Positions 58,779-64,000 of a DNA stretch of 64,000 nucleotides are shown here, one piece after another. The stretch is taken from assembly GCA_038496445.1 (NCBI GenBank), contig JALMLS010000130.1:62001-126000 (forward strand). Direction: 5' to 3'. This DNA comes from Trichosphaerium sp. ATCC 40318 (lineage: Eukaryota; Discosea; Flabellinia; Trichosidae). The notes beneath the pieces were generated by a model, which was not told the origin of the DNA, made no database searches, and was given only the letters and a program-made list of their open reading frames with translations. A program made the translations under genes and the position numbers. Each line of letters begins with the position of its first letter. Position 1 is the stretch's first letter.

Positions 58779-59836
58779 TCATAAGCTTGGGTTCCCAAAC
58801 ACTTTACTTAACAACCATTTAGTTCTTGACCCTCCAAACCTTTGTCTACGGCCCCTTCTATAGAAGTATCGCACACTAAATTCACCACTTGTCTTCCAAC
58901 AAAGTTCCTCTCCTTCTTTGAGATCATTCTTGTAAGTGCATTCCTTTTCTAATTGACCATTGTCAAACCACTCCTTATACTCTCCTTCCTTTTTACCGTG
59001 CTTATAAAAGTGAGTTTTATGAATCTGTCCATTTTCTCGCCACTGCCTCAGTTCGCCATGTAATCTATCATTCACAAAATAACATTTCTTTACCAATACA
59101 CCTGACTTATTCCAAAATTCTTGCTGTCCATCTTTCAATCCATTCTTAAACGACCATTTCTTGGACAATTGTCCATTACTAAACCAAGATCTAAATTCTC
59201 CATGGAAGATACCTTTTAAGTAGTTATGGTGAAGCACCAAAGTACCTTTAAAATACTCCTTGTACGCTCCATCAAGCTTGCCGTTAGAATAAAATGCCTT
59301 TGTTCTCAATTTACCATCTTTATTCCACTCCTTGTAGCTTCCTTCTCGTTTACCTTTGACATAATAACAACCTTCCTTTAACTGACCATTTTTATGCCAT
59401 GACTTGTACTCTCCTTCATACAAACCATTTTTGTAGTACACTTCTACTTGTAACTTTCCTCTCTGCCAAATCGAACACTTTCCTTCTTTTTTCCCATCTT
59501 TATACTGACACCTTTCTTTCAAAACTCTATGCTGGTACTCTCTATATTCTCCTTCTCTTTTACCATTCTTATACATACACGTCTTCCGCAAGTGTCCATT
59601 AAGATACCACATTTTGTGCTCACCGTGTTTTTCTAAATTCTTATTGAAGCGAGTGCTCGTAGCTGCTTGTTTAGATAACAGGGGCCACAACATGTATATA
59701 TCAACGCCAAAATCTATGATATCAAGTTGTAGCTCTAAGGGAAGCTGTAACAAGCGAGATAGAGTCGGTTTTTGCTCGTTGATCTAAATTGTATTGGTTA
59801 CAATGCCAAACGTAAGGTTTTTACCTTTGTTGCCAT
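58779..59836 (-). CDS. MORN-repeat protein with F-box-like N-terminus, Marseillevirus type
   Basis: The main exon (58779-59783) encodes LLQLPLELQLDIIDFGVDIY, an F-box-like start. About twelve toxR/MORN_2-type repeats of 23 residues follow, with the core YKNGKREGEYREY / WFSNGQLSKKWSFKNG. This layout is hallmark Marseilleviridae gene content. The exon has no ATG near its 5' end. An upstream mini-exon encoding MATK (59825-59836) joins in phase across a 41-bp GT-AG intron (59784-59824) to INEQKPTLSRLLQLP, which provides the start. The protein is about 339 residues and ends in a basic tail. MORN repeats usually bind membranes or proteins; F-box plus MORN suggests a ubiquitin-ligase adaptor. Its origin by transfer from a giant virus is an inference from architecture. 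Confidence 0.75.
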
Positions 59837-60656
59837 TATTCTCTCTCCGGTGGTACCTTAGGCTTGAACCCTTGCAGCAGCCCTGTCCATAAGATCGTGC
59901 TTTAAGTGTTGGATAACTTAAAACCAAAAGCTTGAGTAAACCACGTGAATTTGGAGCTTGCTACATTTTTGATGGCAAAATATTGGATTGGGTCATGTGT
60001 CGGGTGTCGGGTTAACCGACCCATAGATATTATGGGTAGCCCGAGCCTTGACTCTATATTTTTGTACATCATTCCGTGAATTTAGCGACTGAGAAATTCT
60101 GCAGAGGATGAGCCATAGCAGTACGTGGCTACGTACACGTCCATACTTAACATTCAAGTGGATCATATGATAGGACTCTCAGCTACTTCATCAGTAGTAA
60201 GAGGCCGGGTCACGGCAATATTAAAAGTGTTGTACTTCACCCAACTAATTTAAACTAGCATAACTGTTCGTTGTCAAATCAACTAAGAAATCTCATTGCA
60301 ATTTGCGCTTACCATGTTCCGTGGTTCTGTTTTCTAGCTGTTTAGTTATTTGCAAGAACTGCTTATAACTGTAGATTGGAAACTCACGCATGCCACATGA
60401 CCATTGTAGCATGTAATTTAATGTCTTTGTAAAAGGCAACCAAAACTTGTTTATTACCATCTGTACATTGATAAAAGGGATTCACTGCGTTAACTGTAGC
60501 CAAAAAGAAATGTCCAGTTACATTTATTAATTTTGGCTTCTACGGTACTCGTAGAGCAACAAAAAAGTCTTGTTCCTGGAATTACATAATCTGTCTTTTG
60601 GTACCACCAATTTTGTAATTTCTACTTAAACATTCTTTACAAAAAACTTGAGTGTC
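59837..60656. other. Intergenic region
   Basis: No gene seen. A short palindromic segment occurs near 60000-60055 ('tcgggttaaccga' and 'atgggtagcccga'). It separates the MORN gene from the 3' end of the peptidase gene. Confidence 0.5.
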
Positions 60657-63600
60657 TCAAGTTCTCTGTATATCTAAAAATACAGTTGTCTTAGGGTCAT
60701 GGAAATACAAAAAAATGTGTATATATATAATAAAAGATGAGAACGTACTAGAGTTGCAGTATTGTTAAATCCGTGTCTTGTCTTTGGGAGTATTTTTAGG
60801 CTGTAAGGTTTTCCTTTCTGAATTAATTCAGAAATAAGCTCTGATGTATGTGCAAAGTGAACATTCTCATCAATGAGTCCATGAAAAATTAGTAACCTAT
60901 CATCTCTAATATAATAAAATAAACAAAGGTAGATATCATTCGTGGACAGCAACAGACAAAAGAAGAAAGAAAAAGAGGTTTCTTGCTCTTTTTTTTTCAC
61001 GCACTCGTCAGGGAAACCTGATACATAGTTCATTACTGATCCAAGTTTATAAGCTTCTGGGTTATTTTTAGGTAAGTTCATATATCTTTCTGTCCATGCA
61101 GAATCATAACCTTCCCATGCAGTCACTGGAGCACCAGAAACCCCAGCCTAAACGAAGAAGTCAGATTGATAAACGTGGCAAAAAGAAAGAAAAAGTAAAA
61201 CGATGTCCTTATCTACCTTGAAAAAATCTGGGCGCTGGGACATAGCTAATAGTGTATGGTAACCTCCATAAGACCATCCATAAATACCAACACGTTTCTC
61301 ATCAATACATCCTAGTAAATGACATTAATCCGACATCTTCTTTGTTTTTATACGGCTTAATAACTCAGTATTTAAGCTTTCAAACACGTACCAAGTTCCT
61401 TTATTAGATACTCTATACCTTCTACTTGATCAGAAACTTCAACTGTACCGAACTTTTCACGAAGAAGGCCTTCAAACTTAATGCCTATTTGATGTCATTT
61501 ATATTTTGTAATGGTTTTGTAACAAACCTCTTCCTTTAGAGCCACTACCATCAATCATGACTACAATATATCCTAAAGATGCATACAATTGGTGTATCAT
61601 GTTTCTACAGAAAGTAAGTAAGCACAAAGCGGTATAATGGAAGAAAGAGTACAAATTCAAAGAATGCAAAAACGCTATTTACAATTTACCTTGTTACTCG
61701 ATAATCGTTCTTGCAATACTGAACACCAGGACCGCCATAACTAGGTTAAAAATCAGATTTTTGTAGACTAATAATATCATTTGACTCACGTCTTAATAAT
61801 GACAGGGTACTTCTTATCAGATAAATCATCTTTTGGTTTCAACACTTGACCATGAAGTGTAGTGCCTTGGAAGAAAAACTGTTAGCTTCGCAGTGTGAAT
61901 CAAAGATAAGTCCCTCACCTTTTGTGTTCTTGAAAGAAAAGAACTCTGGTGTTCTTACATTAAAAGTTTTAGGAACAACATATTCTACTAGTTGCTTCAC
62001 TTCAAACTTCCTTCAACAAAAAAAGTCAGACTTGGGATTTTTTTGGTTGTTGCTAACAACGTACTTTGATGCTTTTGGTGGGTATGTAGTATGATCCAAG
62101 GTATAGTATTCAAACTTAAATGATGTGCTTAAATTAGAATAAGCTGTTATAAAGCCATCACAGCTTGCTTTTGCAATATGTGATGAACCAGCGCATGTTA
62201 ACCTACAACGTATTATTACTAAGAACTAGTTAAGGCTTTGGCCATTATAACGAACCTGTGGACTTGTGTTGGGTCTTTACAATCTATACTAGTAACATAA
62301 AGATGATTTTCTACATGACTATCCTTTGAACCATGAAAGTAGATTAAGCCACGTGCCTAGTAAAATAATCAAAAAAGTCTCAAGGGTTTTTTCAAAACTC
62401 CATACATTGTCTACCACAAGGCTTGCGTTTTGTACTTGCCAATCACCCTAAATACATGTATTTAGTTTAAAATACTTATGGTTAATATCGTACTGATGTT
62501 ATTGGTGTTTCATCATAAGTGCCACCTTTATTTGGTGTCAACAAATAAAGGTGATTGTAACCTGATTTTTCAGATGGGTATATTACTCTTCCAGACCCAT
62601 CACTGAAAAAATACAATGGTTTCACAGCGTTGGCCTGGTAAATTCAGTATTTGGGCGTATATTAATCGAACAATTTGTGGGACTACTTCAAGAATAGCAC
62701 AAAATAAACAGCTTAAAGAAATCTGTATGGAGTTGTGTACTTACATTTATCCATAAATCCGTTGTCTCATCAGCAAGAACAGTAAGGCCTGATGCTTCGG
62801 TTTTAGGATTCGTAGTGAATTCTGTTACATCAATAGACGCAAATACAAGGTGCTGTTGTAGTCTATCAACAAACCACACCCACACCCTTTGTCAACAAAG
62901 TCAGTTTATAAGTTCGAAAGGTTTGTTCATGTCACGTACTTGTCTCCGCTTGGAAACCAGCCTGCTGTTACTAAATACTCCATCCAAGGAAACCTTTCTT
63001 TTAGCGTTGGCGTCAAATTCTTTTGTGTAACTTTAGGATCTTTAGGCTACAATAAAAGTCAAAAATCAAAAAAAAACAAATAGTTGAAATAAAACAACAA
63101 CTGGATTTTACGAAATTCTATGAACTTCGTGTCAAGTTGAATTCTTGAAAATTGTTGAAATGTTAAAACCAATAAATGCTAGTGGCCAAGAAGAAGAACT
63201 AAAACGATAAAGAAGGTTGAAAATGTAAAGGTAGGGAATTTTTGTTGTACGTTTGATAAGTCTATTTCTGCCATGTGCAATGTAAAAGTGCAATTGACGT
63301 CCCCTATACTCTGGTGAGATAATGAAATAAGACTCAATATATTATTTACCAGCTAAGGGATAAGGGAAGGTGTCTACATCACCTCTAAATCCTGATTCCG
63401 GCATGGAAAATGTAGGAACATTACGTTCATCTGTTTTTACATAAAAAATTTTGTAGACATTTCCTTCCGGTTTTGGAGACCACCAATAGCCTGTGTAACG
63501 ATAGAACTCTTCCTATTATACTCGCATGAGTCTACATGAGCGTATATACAACTTGGAGCTTACCTGAGCTATATAATCGGCAGAACCAGAGTAAACTCGG

Positions 63601-64000
63601 ATGTCAGGGTCGTTCTCTAAATAACACCGTTAGAATTGCACAGAAAAGAATCAAAAGCAATATTTTAGATGTAGAGTAGACGATATGAGTGCTTTTAAAA
63701 GAAACTGACGAGCATCGTTAACGGTTTTTTTTTTCTCAAAACTTGCCTGGATTTGTTTGTGTTATGCGATATTCTGCGTTTGTAGCAACGTCGGTGATCC
63801 AAATGTCATTGTGCCTTATGAACGATATGTACTTTGTATCTGGAGAGAATTGTGGGTCCACACGAGCTCCTTTTGAAGTGGTTGGCACTTCTTTTGGCAC
63901 CTTGTCTTTCTTTTCGATTTTAACTATTAAAAATCGTAGTCTCACGCATCTGACGTACCTTGGTATTATCAACAATGAACAAACTGCCAAGCGTGTCAAG
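60657..64000 (-). CDS. Dipeptidyl-peptidase IV family serine peptidase (S9B, DPP8/9-like), 5' end outside window
   Basis: The alpha/beta-hydrolase domain is complete, with all catalytic residues: the serine in IYGWSYGGYHTLLAM, the aspartate in LIFHGLIDENVHFAH and the histidine in LPKTRHGFNN. SYGGPGVQYCKNDYRVTRN and ASLGYIVVMIDGSG are family-typical, although the usual DxRGS reads DGSGS. Upstream exons (62-64 kb) encode beta-propeller strands such as IWITDVATNAEYRITQTNPG and KYISFIRHNDIW, matching the DPP-IV N-terminal propeller. After the histidine the last exon is short (TTVFLDIQRT and a TGA), with an unusually brief C-terminal helix. About fifteen introns are visible. The family removes Xaa-Pro dipeptides. 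The N-terminus lies beyond 64000, so localisation cannot be judged. Confidence 0.88.

Noticed and set aside
58648-58863. Plus-strand frame overlapping the end of the MORN gene
   Set aside because: Antisense to the MORN C-terminus and without any domain.
1-64000. CRISPR arrays, operons, bacterial origin or mitochondrial DNA
   Set aside because: No direct-repeat/spacer pattern, no Shine-Dalgarno-linked genes; spliceosomal introns throughout show nuclear eukaryotic DNA.

Overview
This window is nuclear DNA from an intron-dense, AT-rich microbial eukaryote. Nearly every gene is split by short GT-AG introns of roughly 30-120 nt, many with a GTACGT-type donor. The standard genetic code fits, and intergenic gaps are short. 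The gene mix is a Frizzled-like receptor, a kinase plus SH2 protein, PSI-domain secreted proteins, a LURP-one-like pair and GSK3. It suggests an amoeboid protist, perhaps amoebozoan, but this is an inference and the species is not identified. Introns, start codons and gene ends were worked out by eye, so the coordinates give the coding span from start codon to stop codon and not each exon.

Layout. 0.9-4.3 kb (-): condensin subunit CAP-H. 4.3-5.5 kb (+): a Kir-family K+ channel homologue with no recognisable selectivity filter. 6.1-7.8 kb (+): an RCC1-repeat protein. 7.8-15.8 kb: repeat A, a PA-domain multi-membrane protein (-), an AAA ATPase fragment, a LURP-one-like gene inside repeat B (-) and a large Cys-rich membrane protein (-). 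16-20.4 kb: small genes, ribosomal protein eL14 (-) and VPS26C (+), the last two divergent. 20.5-22.9 kb (+): GSK3. 23.9-26.8 kb (+): a secreted protein with two PSI modules. 27.4-28.5 kb (+): an intronless F-box/LRR gene of giant-virus type. 28.7-31.3 kb (-): a Frizzled/Smoothened-like receptor. 31.4-34.8 kb: inverted copies of repeats A and B on either side of a lipocalin, with the second LURP-one gene inside repeat B. 35-36.2 kb: a decayed gene carrying a 297-bp MITE. 37-39.2 kb (+): an SH2 pseudokinase. 39.3-42.5 kb (-): stomatin-like protein 2 and an F-box/SPRY protein. 42.6-46.7 kb (-): an ER Hsp110 (GRP170/HYOU1-like). 46.8-48.4 kb (-): a renalase-like FAD oxidoreductase. 48.6-49.6 kb (+): a dual-specificity phosphatase. 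50.1-53.2 kb (+): a GPR107/GOST-type seven-membrane protein. 53.7-57.5 kb (-): an F-box/LRR protein. 57.7-58.5 kb (-): a secreted protein broken by a 19-bp tandem duplication. 58.8-59.8 kb (-): an F-box-like/MORN protein of Marseillevirus type with a tiny host-style first exon. 60.7-64 kb (-): a DPP-IV family serine peptidase that runs off the window.

Most genes are single-copy housekeeping functions (chromatin, ribosome, trafficking, ER folding, mitochondria) without operon-like grouping. Signalling and cell-surface genes are unusually common. The most notable signals are a protein in which both the kinase and SH2 active residues are lost, the filter-less Kir homologue, two giant-virus-like genes at different stages of domestication, paired inverted repeats around the receptor region, and strong over-representation of the palindrome TCACGTGA in non-coding DNA.
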